From contig CAJNDS010002268.1 of NCBI GenBank assembly GCA_905221605.1, positions 133,232-197,231 of the forward strand: a stretch of 64,000 bases of DNA. The letters run 5' to 3'. The notes below the pieces were generated by a model. It did not search any database, was not told the origin of the DNA, and was given only the letters and a program-made list of their open reading frames with translations. This stretch comes from Symbiodinium natans. Lineage: Eukaryota > Sar > Dinophyceae > Suessiales > Symbiodiniaceae. Positions 30,787 through 41,221 of this stretch are shown here, in pieces (position 1 is the stretch's first letter; every line of letters starts with the position of its first letter). Made by a program: the position numbers and the translations under genes.

Positions 30787-31137
30787 TTGCCCCACTTGCT
30801 CCACTTGCCCCACTTGCCGCACTTGCCCCACTTGCCCCACTTGCCCCACTTGCCCCACTTGCTTTTCCGGAAGAGCGAATGGACGTTGCCGCACTTGCCC
30901 CACTTGCCCAACTTGGTGGCCCGGTAGAGCTACTTCATTTTGAACGTGACAGAAGCGGGGCAAGCGGGGCAAGTGGGGCAAGCGGGGCAAGCGGGGCAAG
31001 CGATGCAAGCTGGGCAAGCTGGGCAAGTGGCAGAAATCACTTAGCGGCCCACACAGGGGCAAGTGGGGCAAGTGGTGCAAGTGGGGCAATGTCGTTTTCC
31101 ACCCTATAACCAGAGCAAGTGGGGCAAGCGGGGGCAA
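30787..31137. repeat. CACTTGCCC minisatellite in inverted blocks
   Basis: Nine-bp units CCACTTGCC on + from 30787 to 30913, then the reverse-complement GGGGCAAGT from 30957 to 31137 with unique spacers. The two blocks form a large inverted repeat. The + translation is repeated C-P-T; the antisense gives G-A-S. Confidence 0.93.
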
Positions 31138-31516
31138 AGTGGAAGAAAACACTTAGCAGCCCTCTGTTGCAAGCCCACTGCACCGGTAGGTTTAATCCCG
31201 CGACGCTCCTCAAATGCCCTAAACTGCAAGTCTCCCCTACGATCCCCAATCCCAACCCTTACGGTTGATAGAAATGTGTACAGGGTCTCGGGTGAATATG
31301 TCTGACCCCTTTGAGTTTTCCTTGCTGTTCTCAAGCCCGGCTCTCTTTCAGGTCCCTAAACCCTAAACCCTAAACCCCAAACCCTAAACCCTAAACCCTA
31401 AACCCTAAACCCTAAACCCTAAACCCTAAACCCTAAACCCCAAATTCCTTAGCTCTCAAGTCCTTCCGGCGTTTGACTTACGGTTGGTTAGCAGGGGTTG
31501 AGGGAATTAGGGCCCC

Positions 31517-31547
<31 letters not shown>

Positions 31548-31589
31548 GGGTTTAGGGTTTAGGGTTTAGGGTTATACCCTCTAAGGGAT

Positions 31590-32000
31590 TATATAGTGTA
31601 CCTCATTCCCCCAGTCCCTACCAACCAACAGCAAGTTGAGTTGTTGTTTTTGCTCTGAAGTCCTCCTCGGCCTTTCAGCTTTTGCTGTCGCATAGGCTTT
31701 GTGTCCTGAGTTTTTTGGGGTAAGAGTTTGGGGCGCAAGTTTTTGGTTTTTGATTGGTTGGGTTTGTAAGCACAGTATACTGAATAATTTGCCGGAGTTT
31801 TAGATGAAAGTTGTGGGCGGGTCTTGGCGTAAGCTTCGGTTTTTGCTTTGGGAGGCCTTTGGCCTTTTGGCTGCATTGTTGGGGCACTCTTTAGGATTGT
31901 CCTTGCCGGTTCAGAACCCGCCAAAACTCTTCCCAATAAGGAAGAATATTGGTATTTCTTTGTGGGGTTCTTCAGAAATTAGTAGTTTAGGGTTCTTGTG
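31590..32000. other. ITS-free unique segment, coding status unclear
   Basis: A 115-codon antisense frame (31589-31936) is Lys/Pro/Gln-rich and a + frame (31804-32001) is open. Neither shows a domain or splice borders. Upstream at 31511-31548 is a (TA)n tract. Confidence 0.3.
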
Positions 32001-32040
32001 AATGAGAGTTTATTGTTTAGGGCTTAGGGTTTGGGTTTAG

Positions 32041-32176
32041 GGCCACAGCACGCTCCAAAAGCGGAGGCGGAACATAGTGATCTGGCCCGGGGTTCTGGAC
32101 CGATTCTCCGCGGTGTTCCGCGACACTGGCAACCCCTTCCTCGACAAGGCACCCGAAACCCTACACCTTACGCTGA
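32041..32176 (+). CDS. Exon bounded by telomeric acceptor and donor
   Basis: Acceptor GGGTTTAG|GGC and donor GCTGA|GTTTAGGG enclose HSTLQKRRRNIVIWPGVLDR then FSAVFRDTGNPFLDKAPETL, with high GC3. One of the clearest examples of an exon framed by TTTAGGG units. Product unknown. Confidence 0.6.
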
Positions 32177-32529
32177 GTTTAGGGTTAAGGGTTTAGGGTT
32201 TAGGGTTCAGGGTTTAGGGTTCAGGGCTTCGGGTTCAGGGTTGAGGGTTGGGGTCGTGAATGTTAGGGGAATCGGGTTGGGCTAGCAGGAAGTCCGCTAG
32301 TGTCACCTGTTGCAGGGGCTAGGCAAACCCGTTAATCCCCACAACAGGGCCCCTATTGACTTTTAGGTCCCGCACTCCCTATCTCTGAGGGTGTTTAGGG
32401 CTTAGGGTTTAGGGTCTGAAGACAACCCATTCTGACTGTGCTTTGTGAGCTCTCCCAGCCCACCAATCCGAAAACATTAAGCCCTAAACCCGAATTTCCT
32501 AAATCCCTATAAGCCTTAAGCCCTTGAAC

Positions 32530-32625
32530 TTGGGATGTTCCCCCTTAAACTGACAGTTACTCCTTAATAGGGATTACAGGGATTATGGGGATGAAGGACT
32601 GATAGTCTAAGGGGCAACATCCCAA
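32530..32625. mobile_element. MITE-B copy 1
   Basis: TIR TTGGGATGTTCCCCCTTA..TAAGGGGCAACATCCCAA, core with TCCTTAATAGGGATTA and its complement. Flanks CCTTGAAC and CCTTAAAC are a 7/8 match, a possible 8-bp target duplication. Confidence 0.7.
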
Positions 32626-32659
32626 CCTTAAACCCTTAAACCACAACCCTAAACGCCTG

Positions 32660-32747
32660 AAGAGGCAGAGCGCCCAGCCGCTTGTGAAGTCTCAGGCAGA
32701 GCGGGGGGTCATTACGCCGAGTACCAGCGTGGCCAGGTCCTTCGGGG
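32660..32747 (+). CDS. Exon candidate
   Basis: KRQSAQPLVKSQAERGVITP then STSVARSF, ending at GGGGTTTAGGG. Confidence 0.45.
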
Positions 32748-32811
32748 GTTTAGGGTTTAGGGTTCAGGGTTTAGGGTTTAGGGTTTAGGGTTTAGGGTTT
32801 AGGGTTTAGGG

Positions 32812-33000
32812 TTGGAGAACCAGCGCTACACACTTTGCGCCAACGGTGAGGGGCGGCTGATGTGCAGCCTGCGGTGGTCTTCTGGGTGCCGTGAGCCGAG
32901 CTCACTTTGCCTTGCAGGTTGGTGTGGGACCATAATTTGGGCAGATGTGATTCATCGTCATCTGCTACAGTGAGATGCGGGCTGTGCAGGGCCACAAGAC
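32812..33000 (+). CDS. Exon candidate(s), Cys-containing
   Basis: ENQRYTLCANGEGRLMCSLR (32814-32880). After a CTTGCAG| acceptor at 32918, VWDHNLGRCDSSSSATVRCG then LCRATRP. Whether one or two exons is unclear. Confidence 0.4.
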
Positions 33001-33007
33001 CTTTACA

Positions 33008-33105
33008 CGTTAGGAACCTGCGTGCTTATGTTTGCTGAAGCGCTGACGCTACTACTCTGCCGGCAGCACCGCAACCACACGAAGATCCCTCCTGCCCACA
33101 CCCCA
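33008..33105 (+). CDS. Exon candidate
   Basis: TCVLMFAEALTLLLCRQHRN then HTKIPPAHT. Borders uncertain, C-strand ITS downstream. Confidence 0.4.
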
Positions 33106-33129
33106 AAGCCTAGTTAGACCCCAAACCCT

Positions 33130-33450
33130 AAAACCCTAAAGCCCTAAACCGTGAACCCTAAACCCTAAACCCTAAACCCTAAACCCTAAACCCTAAACCC
33201 TAAACCCTAAACCCTAAACCCTAAACCCTAAACCCTAAACCCTAAACCCTATACAGCTGGAGAGCCTCAAACCCCAAACCCAAGGTTAAACGCATTACAA
33301 AACCTTAAGTTTGGACCCCAAAGCCTTGCAAACTCTCACCCTAAACCCTAAACCCTAAACCCTAAACCCTAAACCCTAAACCCTAAACCCTAAACCCTAA
33401 ACCCTAAACCCTAAACCCTAAACCCTAAACCCTAAACCCTAAACCCTAAA
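33130..33450. repeat. Two CCCTAAA ITS arrays
   Basis: Arrays at 33155-33250 and 33345-33450 with a 90-bp degenerate spacer. Confidence 0.96.
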
Positions 33451-33461
33451 CCCCAACTGAG

Positions 33462-33552
33462 CACGAAGCCGCCCACCCTGCAGTCAGCAAGGCAATCACC
33501 CAGGACCTCGGAAGGGAGCAGCCGGATGGAGTACCACGGCCGAGCTTTCTAG
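33462..33552 (+). CDS. Exon with canonical borders
   Basis: Acceptor ACTGAG|, donor TTTCTAG|GTATGC; HEAAHPAVSKAITQDLGREQ then PDGVPRPSFL. Strong GC3. Confidence 0.55.
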
Positions 33553-33639
33553 GTATGCCCTTGGGATTATTTAGGGTTTAGGGTTTAGGGTTTAGGGTTT
33601 AGGGTTTAGGGTTTAGGGTTTAGGGTTTTGGGATTATTT

Positions 33640-34010
33640 ATATACATATTTTAATGTTCCCGTTTTGGATTTCAAGAGAACTACATTTAGGAAGAACTTT
33701 GTCAGAGGTATTTTAAGGGCCATCCTCGTTTGGCCCTTGGGATGTTGTTTTTTGTTGGTTCCCTTGTTGGATTAAAGCGAACTACTTGTAGGATTTGTTT
33801 TCAGACGGGTTCCCCACCCCCTCCCCCGGGCGCCCCCCCTCAAAGAAAAAGAAAACAAGGCCTTTATAACACCTAAGCCCCCCTGCTCTACTATGTGCTT
33901 ACGAACCATAAACAAGTATTCTTCCTTCTAAGGGTCATATAGGGAAAATTTTCTTGTGATTCTTTTTTTTTTTTTTTGGGGGGGGGGGGGGTGGTTTCAT
34001 ACAAAGAGGA
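33640..34010. repeat. ITS-poor gap with imperfect 50-bp direct repeat
   Basis: GTTCCCGTTTTGGATTTCAA..GAACTACATTTAGGA at about 33655-33707 is echoed by GTTCCCTTGTTGGATTAAAG..GAACTACTTGTAGGA at 33757-33807. Ends with T15-G14 at 33963-33991. No gene. Confidence 0.5.
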
Positions 34011-34049
34011 GACGGAACCCTCAACCCGAAGCCCTAAATCCTAAACCCT

Positions 34050-34166
34050 ACCGCCGACGCCGCCCAAAGCTCCGGCAAAGAGGAGACGAGCAAAGAAGGC
34101 AACAGGCCCGGCCCGGGTCGCGACCTGGGCATCGCGTGCGAGAAGCAAGAGCAGAAGAAAGAAGGG
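34050..34166 (+). CDS. Charged exon candidate
   Basis: TADAAQSSGKEETSKEGNRP then RDLGIACEKQEQKKE, running directly into GGGTTTAGGG. No AG acceptor is visible at the left, where CCCTACC joins the frame. Confidence 0.45.
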
Positions 34167-34310
34167 TTTAGGGTTTAGGGTTTAGGGTTTAGGGTTTAGG
34201 GTTTAGGGTTTAGGGTTTAGGGTTTAGGGTTTAGGGTTTAGGGTTTAGGGTTAGGGTTTAGGGTTTAGGTGTAGGGTGTAGGGTTTAGGGTGTACGGTTT
34301 AAGGGGTGGC
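34165..34310. repeat. ITS array, TTTAGGG strand
   Basis: Twelve perfect units, one TTAGGG slip, then GTGTAGGG variants. Confidence 0.97.
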
Positions 34311-34319
34311 ATTCCCCTT

Positions 34320-34410
34320 CTATGAGCGACGATGTCTGACGCTTGACTGCCCCAAGTGCACCGCAGGAATCTGTTGGAAGAGTTGGCAAATGGCAGTACT
34401 TTGAAACGAG
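34320..34410 (+). CDS. Cys-rich terminal exon candidate
   Basis: FYERRCLTLDCPKCTAGICW then KSWQMAVL and TGA. Four Cys in CxxxxxCxxCxxxxC spacing. Confidence 0.45.
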
Positions 34411-34597
34411 TTCTTGGAGGCAACATACCCGATCCGATGCCCTAAGAACTCGTAAGCCCCTCAAGCCCAAACCCTACACCCCAAAGCGCAAACCCTAGCA
34501 CAACCTTAGAGTTTAGGGGTTCCAGATTCCTTGAAGACCCAGAGTCTTGATCGGCTAAGCCCTAACCCTAAACCCCAAACTCAAAACAGTACGGTAT

Positions 34598-34722
34598 AGG
34601 CCTCGATCTTACATGGGAACTGTCACAATGAATACCAACCCCACGCTGGTCATGGTCATTGTCTTCGAGTTCTTAACCCTGAGGGCTACGCCCTACTACT
34701 CCACCCTTTTCATGTCTTGTTA
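34598..34722 (+). CDS. Terminal exon candidate with hydrophobic segment
   Basis: SYMGTVTMNTNPTLVMVIVF then EFLTLRATPYYSTLFMSC and TAG. Possible ATG near 34628. Product unknown. Confidence 0.45.
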
Positions 34723-35032
34723 GGGCCAGAGCCTCGCTCTTCGGTTTTAGGGTTAGCCCTAAGCCCTAAGCCCTAAGCCCTAAGCCCTAAGTCCTAAGCC
34801 CCAGGCTCTAGGCCCTAAGCCCTAAGCCCTAAGCCCTAAACCCTAACCCCTCCGAACCCCTAAGCCTGCAAGCACGACCTGGACCCCCAAAAGTACACCT
34901 CGATGGTGTTATGTACTGTGTCTCACAGGCTGGGGGGGGTCCAGGTAAATCTTAACACCTAAAACCCTAAACCCGACACCCTAAACCCTAAACCCTAAAC
35001 CCTAAACTTAACCCTATACCCTAAAACCTTCA

Positions 35033-35146
35033 GAGCTCGCGCTCTACGTCAGGTCAAGGCTTTGCCGGGTGCCGGTGGCCTTCGGCTGGTGCTTCTTCGC
35101 AAAGGGGAGGCGGTGGACACGCTGGGCGCCTGAGCTGTATGGAGGG
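35033..35146 (+). CDS. Exon candidate, 37 codons
   Basis: ELALYVRSRLCRVPVAFGWC then FFAKGRRWTRWAPELYG, ending at GGAGG|GTTTAGGG. Confidence 0.5.
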
Positions 35147-35479
35147 TTTAGGGTTTAGGGTTTAGGGTTTAGTGTTTAGGGTTCAGGGTTTAGGGTTTAG
35201 GGTGTAGGGTTTAGGGTTTAGGTTTTAGGGTTTGGGGTTTGGGGTTTAGGGTTTAGGGTTAGGGTTTTATGTGCTGAGGCTGCGGCGCTGGGAGTTTAGG
35301 CTGCTTTACTTCTTCGGACTCCGGGCTGTGGGTTTTTTTTGTAAACAGCGCCAGCGTTTGGGGTTTAGGGTTTAGAGTTTGAGGTTTAGGGTTTAGGTTT
35401 GGGGTTTAATTCGGGTTTAGGGTCTAGGGTTCTGGAGCCTTGGCGTCTGTTCGCGTTTACATCCGGCGCCTCAAGCTCT

Positions 35480-35818
35480 AAACCCCTGAGCTCCTAAACC
35501 CTTAAACCCCTAAGCTCCTAAACCCTTAAACCCCTAAACCCCGAAGCCCCTAAAGCCCGAAACCCTGACCCTAAATCCTAAACCCTGTATAAGCCCTAGA
35601 CCCTAGCACCCTAAAACCCTGAACCCTAAACCCTAAAGCCCTAAACCCCAAACCCCAAACCCTAAACCCTAAACCCCAAACCCCAAACCCTAAACCCTAA
35701 ACCCCAACCCCCAAACCCCAAACCCCAAACCCCAAACCCCAAACCCCAAACCCCAAACCCCAAACCCCAAACCCCAAACCCCAAACCCCAAACCCTAAAC
35801 CCTAAACCCCAAACCCCA
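35480..35818. repeat. CCCCAAA-rich ITS array
   Basis: CCCCTAAA and CCCTAAA units pass into a run of about fifteen CCCCAAA heptamers. Confidence 0.95.
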
Positions 35819-35819
35819 G

Positions 35820-35899
35820 AGAGGCCCCCGGCTCGACACGTCCCGTGGCTTCGTCCATCTTACGGGCCCCTGGCTCTGGCACCCTGACATGTTTTGGGG
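35820..35899 (+). CDS. Exon candidate
   Basis: GPRLDTSRGFVHLTGPWLWH then PDMFWG; donor GGGGA|GTTTAGGG. Confidence 0.5.
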
Positions 35900-36125
35900 A
35901 GTTTAGGGTTTAGGGTTTTAGGGTTTAGGGTTTGGGGTTTAGGGTTTAGGGTTTAGGGGTTTAGGGGTTTAGGGGGTTTGGGGTTTAGGGGTTTAGGGGT
36001 TTAGGGGTTTAGGGGTTTAGGGGTTTAGGGGTGTAGGGGTTTAGGGGTTTAGGGGTTTAGGGGTTTAGGGGTTTAGGTTTTTAGGGGTTTAGGGGTTTAG
36101 GGGTTTAGGGGTTTAGGGGTTTAGG
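35900..36125. repeat. TTTAGGGG octamer array
   Basis: More than 20 TTTAGGGG octamers. A second array of the same variant is at 39755-39945. Confidence 0.96.
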
Positions 36126-36451
36126 GCTTCATAGAGGTTCAGGGTATAGAGTTTGAAGGATTTAGGGTTCAGAGTGGTAAGGCTCATGGGTCGAAGGTGA
36201 GCCTGGCTTTGGGTTTGCGCGCGTCTCGGGTTTAGAGGGTTCAGGGGCTTAGGGTTTAGGGTTTAGGCTTTAGGGTTTCGGGCTCTAGCATTCCTGGGTA
36301 GGCTCTGGTTATGGCTGTCGGCTGTTGGGATCTTAGGGGTTCACCCTGAAACCTAATTTTCCAACCCTGAACCACCTCGATGGGGTCAGGGGTGCAGTCG
36401 CGCGCTCAGCGACACCAAGCCTGCGAAAGGCAATCCAACATCTGGGGATCT

Positions 36452-36560
36452 ACGAAAATGGGGGGACCCCGATATATCCCCCCCAAATAGTAGGATCCCC
36501 GTATAATAAGGACAACAACAGGGGTACCCCTAATATCGTACTCCCCCATATCTAGGGGCA
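36452..36560. repeat. Element family X, reverse orientation
   Basis: Its reverse complement (GATATTAGGGGTACC..TGTCCTTATT..GGATCCTACT..TTGGGGGG..GGGGTCCCC..TTTTCGTA) matches 61206-61310 motif for motif in the same order. Confidence 0.65.
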
Positions 36561-36696
36561 AAGTTAGGCGCCGTTTGCTCGACCTCCCTCTGACCATCCG
36601 AGCCGGAAACTAGGACCAGGAGTAGGCCTTAGGGTTTCGGTAGCGAAAAGGGTGCCCTTTTCCATTCCTAGGTTACTCTTTTGTCTAGGTAAAGAT

Positions 36697-37090
36697 TGAA
36701 AAGCAATGATCAGGCACTCCATACGAAGACGTCCCTCAAAGCAAAACCTGAAGTTTCCTTCGGATGCTTCTAGTGCCTTTGACAGGATCTGGCATCTGTA
36801 TGACAACAGGTTTCCGCCACGCACCATGGCAATCCGGAGCCTATGAGAAAGACAATGAGAAGGCCCTCCTGGCCCAAGACGTCCCCCAGCGCAAAGGCAG
36901 AATTCCGCTCGGACGCTTCTGGTGTCCTTCTCAGGCATCTTTGCGGCAGACCCTAAACCCTAAACCCTAAACCCTAAACCATGCGCCATGGCATTCCGGA
37001 GTCGATGAGAAAAGCAACGAGAAGGCCCTCCGGAAGCAGCAGCAGCTGCTGCAGCTGCAGCTGCTGCTGCTGCTGTTTGGGCCGTCTTAA
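36697..37090 (+). repeat. Tandem exon-like repeat, about 160-bp unit
   Basis: Three copies near 36697, 36822 and 36982. The second and third keep a common + frame (APWxSGxxEKxNEKAL), the second continuing LAQDVPQRKGRIPLGRFWCP. The third ends in a Gln/Leu run from CAG/CTG repeats (37035-37076, itself palindromic) and a TAA. The first copy has in-frame stops. Supports real coding sequence that was duplicated. Product unknown. Confidence 0.55.
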
Positions 37091-37191
37091 GGTGGACATG
37101 TCTGCATACTACGGCGTTCAGCTGACCAGCGCTGCACCCCAAGCACTAAACCCTAAACCCTAAGCCCTAAGCCCTAAGCCCTAAACCCTAG

Positions 37192-37285
37192 GTTTCTGGA
37201 GCTTCCCAGGGACCTCCCGCAAACCTCCCGGCTACCTGTTTGACGTCCTGCTCCACACTACCCTGACCGCTGTAGAACTAAACCC
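37192..37285 (+). CDS. Exon with CCCTAG| acceptor
   Basis: The last CCCTAAA-type unit, mutated to CCCTAG, provides the acceptor. FWSFPGTSRKPPGYLFDVLL then HTTLTAVEL. Product unknown. Confidence 0.5.
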
Positions 37286-37507
37286 CGAACCCCCCACCTT
37301 ACCAAGAGCAGGTTTCTAAAACAACATCCGAATCCAATAGCCCGTAAAGCTTGGATATACCCTCTGGTGAGCCCTGTAAGCAGGCGCCAAATAATATTGA
37401 CCTTACGAATTCCAGAAGCCCCTACAAGCCCCAGACAATCCTACACCCCAAACCCTAGACCCCAAACCCTAAACCCCAAACCCCAAAATCCTAAACCCCA
37501 AACCCTA

Positions 37508-37611
37508 AAGCCCCTGAATGCCTCCTGCCAAGGCTGCTCTCAGGCAGATACTTTCCGAACGCGCTGTCGGTGCCACTTTTGTCACTCAGCTTGGCTTAAA
37601 GCCCTAGGCTC
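37508..37611 (+). CDS. Cys/His-rich exon candidate
   Basis: ASCQGCSQADTFRTRCRCHF then CHSAWLKAL: CxxC..CxCHxxCH spacing suggests a zinc-binding module. The same frame stays open to 37804 (LRLLVATILLQQSYFRSSAG at 37710-37770). Confidence 0.5.
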
Positions 37612-38262
37612 TAGGGTGTCGGGCTTAGGGAAACTCCGGACACAGACCCTATACAATTTCTATAAAGCACAAACCCCGCAAGCCCTAAGACCCCTGGATC
37701 CCCTGGGGGGTCTGAGGCTTCTAGTCGCGACGATCCTCCTCCAGCAGTCTTACTTCAGGAGCTCTGCGGGGTTCCGGGTTCAGGGTTTAGGGTTTGGGGT
37801 TTAGGGTTTAGGTTTTGGGTTTAGGATGTGGGGTTTAGGGTTGGGGGGGGTTCAATTCCAGTCGGGGTTTGGGAAGTTCCGGTTGTAGGGTTCAGGGTGT
37901 GAGGGGACTCTCATGAGGGGGGGGGGGGGGGGGGGACAGACCTTTGGGCAAAGAAGTTTTGGGGGGTAAAGGCTGGGGGAGTTCACTGGGAGGTTTAGGG
38001 TTTAGTGGCTTGTGGACGGCAAGGGTTTAAGAACTCAGGGCGACTTCGTACACCTTTGTCAGCAAGCCAATCCTTACAGGTGTATCTGCAAGGGGCCTGA
38101 GCCCAAACAAGCTTGGCGCACTTGCTTCCTGGCTCCCAACTCATAGAGTTTTTGGTTTAGGGTTTCAAGTGGACTTTCAACTTGGTAATTAGCCCACTGG
38201 TGCCCTTGTTACAGCGCTACCAAGTAAACTAAGCTTGAATGCAGTTCCGAACAATCTCCCGC

Positions 38263-38372
38263 AAAACAGCGGCCACCAACCCTAATGTAATTCCGAGTCC
38301 GGAATGACACTCGGCACCAACCCTAGTGCACTTCCGAACCTTCGGCACCAAGCCTAATGGGTCTAGAATCGG
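38263..38372. repeat. Degenerate GGCACCAACCCTA minisatellite
   Basis: Three to four units of GGCACCAACCCTAATGTAAT + TCCGA. Confidence 0.6.
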
Positions 38373-38510
38373 GCACACCGCCTAGGGCTTAGGGTTCCAG
38401 GCAAGGGTTTAGGAGTCAAGGTCTGGAGTTTAGGGTTCGGGACCCTGGAGTTTACGGTTCAGCGCTCAGGACTTCGGGTTCTAGCGTAATTCCTTGTTGT
38501 TATGTCTTAG

Positions 38511-38663
38511 AGCAGCTACATGGCCCCCTAAGATGGTCCCTTACCTCTTTTGAATTGTTCTGAAGTGTGGGGCCCTTGGGTTGTAAAAGGGTGCATAAAG
38601 GCTACCTAAGGGGGTCCCCCTTGTAAGGGCCCACATTAGTTCATGGGCCATGAAACTACCCTT
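38511..38663. repeat. Family D element, fullest copy
   Basis: GATGGTCCCTTACCTCTTTT, GTTCTGAAGTGTGGGGCCCT, then GGGGGTCCCCCTTGTAAGGG and CATGGGCCATGAAACTACCC. Shares its core with 6962-7065. Confidence 0.6.
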
Positions 38664-38693
38664 CGATTCTGTGCCTTGTCAAGTGAAAGCAAA

Positions 38694-38795
38694 ATGGATG
38701 CCCGTATATGTTGGGTTGAGGGTTTAGTTAATATTATGGGATTCTTTGGATGGGTGGGTATCGCAACTGCTGGCCTAGTGAATGCTTGGACTTGA
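38694..38795 (+). CDS. Small ORF with hydrophobic C-terminal half
   Basis: 33 codons from ATG: MDARICWVEGLVNIMGFFGW then VGIATAGLVNAWT and TGA. Could be a chance ORF or a terminal exon; a membrane segment is predicted by eye. Confidence 0.3.
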   Translation: MDARICWVEGLVNIMGFFGWVGIATAGLVNAWT

Positions 38796-38811
38796 GATGC
38801 TTGAGATGCGG

Positions 38812-39055
38812 AACCCTAATCCCTAAACCCTAAACCCTCAACCCTAAACGGCCCTAAACCCTAAACCCTAAACCCTAAACCCTAAACCCTAAACCCTAAA
38901 CCCTAAACCCTAAACCCTAAACCCTAAACCCTAAACCCTAAACCCATAAACCCTAAACCCTAAACCCTAAACCCTAAACCCTAAACCCTAAACCCTAAAC
39001 CCTAAACCCTAAACCCTAAACCCTAAACCCTAAACCCTAAACCCTAAACCCCAAA
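38812..39055. repeat. ITS array, CCCTAAA strand
   Basis: About 240 bp, nearly perfect, with one CCCATAAA unit. Confidence 0.98.
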
Positions 39056-39096
39056 CCAACCCTGATCCCTAGCAGACCTCAACCTCAGACCCCCAA

Positions 39097-39165
39097 ACCA
39101 CGAGCACGCTGCTCCCTCAGCCAGGAGGTTTTGGGTGCTATTTGGGCTCCCTGGCCCTGCCATTA
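39097..39165 (+). CDS. Exon candidate
   Basis: HEHAAPSARRFWVLFGLPGP then AI, ending at TTAGGGGTTTAGGG. Confidence 0.4.
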
Positions 39166-39754
39166 GGGGTTTAGGGTTTGGGGTTTAGGGTTCGGGGCTT
39201 TAGGGTTAAAGTTTAGGGTTAGGGCTCAGGAGTTTCGGGTTTGGGGCTTAGGGTCTAAGAAGTTTAGGGTTTACGGTGAAAGGAGTTTATAAGGGTTTCA
39301 GGGTTAAACGTGCTTTAAGGGTTGAACAGGTTTAAGGGTTTCAAGATGTTAAAAGGGCTGTAAGGGCTAAAGGGTTCACATGTTCGAGGGTCTAAGCATC
39401 AAGTTTTTTTTGTGTTACGCTATTTGTTTTACTTTTGGGACTTGGGCGTTTGGCAGTTCAGAGCGCAGGTCTCGGAGGTTTTGTGGCCTTTGGCCAAGGT
39501 GGAAACGTGGAATGTGCTTAGCAGACTAAAACCTAAACCCTAAACTCTAAGCCCTAAACCCTAAACCCCAAACCCTAAACCCTAAACCCTACACCCTAAC
39601 CCTAAACCCTAAACCCTAGGAGGGGGGGGGGGGGGAAGGGCGGGTTTAAGGGGCCGACAGTTGAGGAACATCTGTCAAAGGGCCGCGAACTCTCAAACCC
39701 CAAGGCCCTGAATCCCTCCCTCAAACCACAAGCGTTCAGGGTTTAGGGTTTAGG

Positions 39755-39945
39755 CTTTAGGGGTTTAGGGGTTTAGGGGTTTAGGGGTTTAGGGGTTTAG
39801 GGGTCTAGGGGTTTAGGGGTTTAGTGGTTTAGGGGTTTGGGGGTTTGGGGGTTTAGGGGTTTAGGGGGGTTTAGGTGTTTAGGGGTTTAGGGGTTTAGGG
39901 GTTTAGGGGCTTAGGGGCTTAGGGGTTTAGGGGTTTAGGGGTTTA
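39755..39945. repeat. TTTAGGGG octamer array
   Basis: More than 20 octamers. Same variant as 35900-36125. Confidence 0.96.
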
Positions 39946-40081
39946 AGCCCTCAAGCCCCAAGGCCCTAAAATCCCAAGGCCCTAGACCCTATAAGCCCTC
40001 TAAACCCTATAAACCCTTTAAAACCCTATAATCCCTATAGACCCCATAAACCCTGTCAAACCCTAAACCCCGAAATCTTCC

Positions 40082-40208
40082 AGGCGCTACGTTAAACCCC
40101 TGCCGAGGCTCATTGCAACTTCCGTCATTGCCGCCGCCTTAGAACTTCCTGGGTTTTGGAGTACTATACTTGAATACTTTTTTTTTGGTTCTGGGTTCCT
40201 ATTATAGC
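40082..40208 (+). CDS. Terminal exon candidate
   Basis: RRYVKPLPRLIATSVIAAAL then ELPGFWSTILEYFFFGSGFL and TAG; 41 open codons. Confidence 0.4.
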
Positions 40209-40524
40209 TACTTATACCTAAAAGTGTATACTTTTTTCGTCTCAGACGCGTACCGGTTTAGGGTTTAGGGGGGATTCTGGTTTAGGGTTTAAGGCTTGGG
40301 GCTTGGGGTTTAGGGGTCTAGGGTTTGGGGTTAGGGTGGATTTCGGGTTAAGGGCCTCGGGTTGTGGGATGTAGGGATTGCAGTGCAGAATCCGCGGGAG
40401 TTGCAAGTAAAGGAAGCCGTAAGACTCCAAACCGAAGGCTAGTTGGAGACTCAGCCTAAGCAATCCTGTACCGAAACCCTAGCTCCACAATCAACCGGTT
40501 TAGGGTTTGAGGCTTAAGGTTTAT

Positions 40525-40636
40525 CGGGACAATTGGAGGATCGAGCGACTCAGTAGGTTGTAAAAAAGGTAGGGTTATAAATAGGACAAGCCCCATTTGG
40601 ACCCCTGCATACTTTCTAAGTTCCCCGATCCTCCAA
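40525..40636. repeat. MITE-A-like foldback, diverged
   Basis: ATTGGAGGATCG at the left and CGATCCTCCAAG followed by TA at the right. The TIR starts like MITE-A (CTTGGAGG) but the interior is different. Confidence 0.5.
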
Positions 40637-40901
40637 GTAGGGTTTAGAGGTATAGGGATTTAGGGTTTCGGGCTTAGACAAACCCTGAAACCCTCCCCAG
40701 TTGCAAGCACAGGCTTTAGGATTTGGGGCACCCGAAACCCTAAACCCTAAACGCTAAACCCTAAACCCTAAACCCCCAAGCGCCCTTAACCCCCAAAAAG
40801 CCTTTTCTGCCAGGGGCTGGTCTGGCTACTGCTGCTGAACTGCTGCGCCTCGCAGCCTGCCCCCACGAACTGCATTTATCTGCCCCCCCCCCCCCCCCAA
40901 T

Positions 40902-40980
40902 GCTACACTTGACAAAGTTTTCTGATGTTGGGGTTTCTTGTGTACTTGACAAAGTTTTCTGATTTTGGGTTTCTTGTGTG
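40902..40980. repeat. 39-bp tandem duplication
   Basis: TACACTTGACAAAGTTTTCT.. repeated as TACTTGACAAAGTTTTCT.. with the shared ending TTTCTTGTG. Just after a C14 tract. Confidence 0.85.
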
Positions 40981-41221
40981 GCGGAGTGGTCAAAAAAAAC
41001 AGTGGTCAAGACAGACATACATAAACCATAAGCCTCCCAACCCAGAACCCCAAACTGTGCTCGGCCACGTTGCAAGCAGCTCGGCTTTCAACTTTCCAGG
41101 CCCCGGAGTCTAAACCCCCCAAACCTTGGACTAAGACCTACACGCGTAGGGTTTAGGGTTTAGGGTTTAGGGTTTAGGGTTGCGGGTTTACTGTTTGGGG
41201 TTTAGGGTTTAGCGTGTCCAG

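Noticed and set aside
38020-38160. Exon call
   Set aside because: All three + frames are open with plausible residues, so no frame can be chosen. The same problem applies at 39400-39530.
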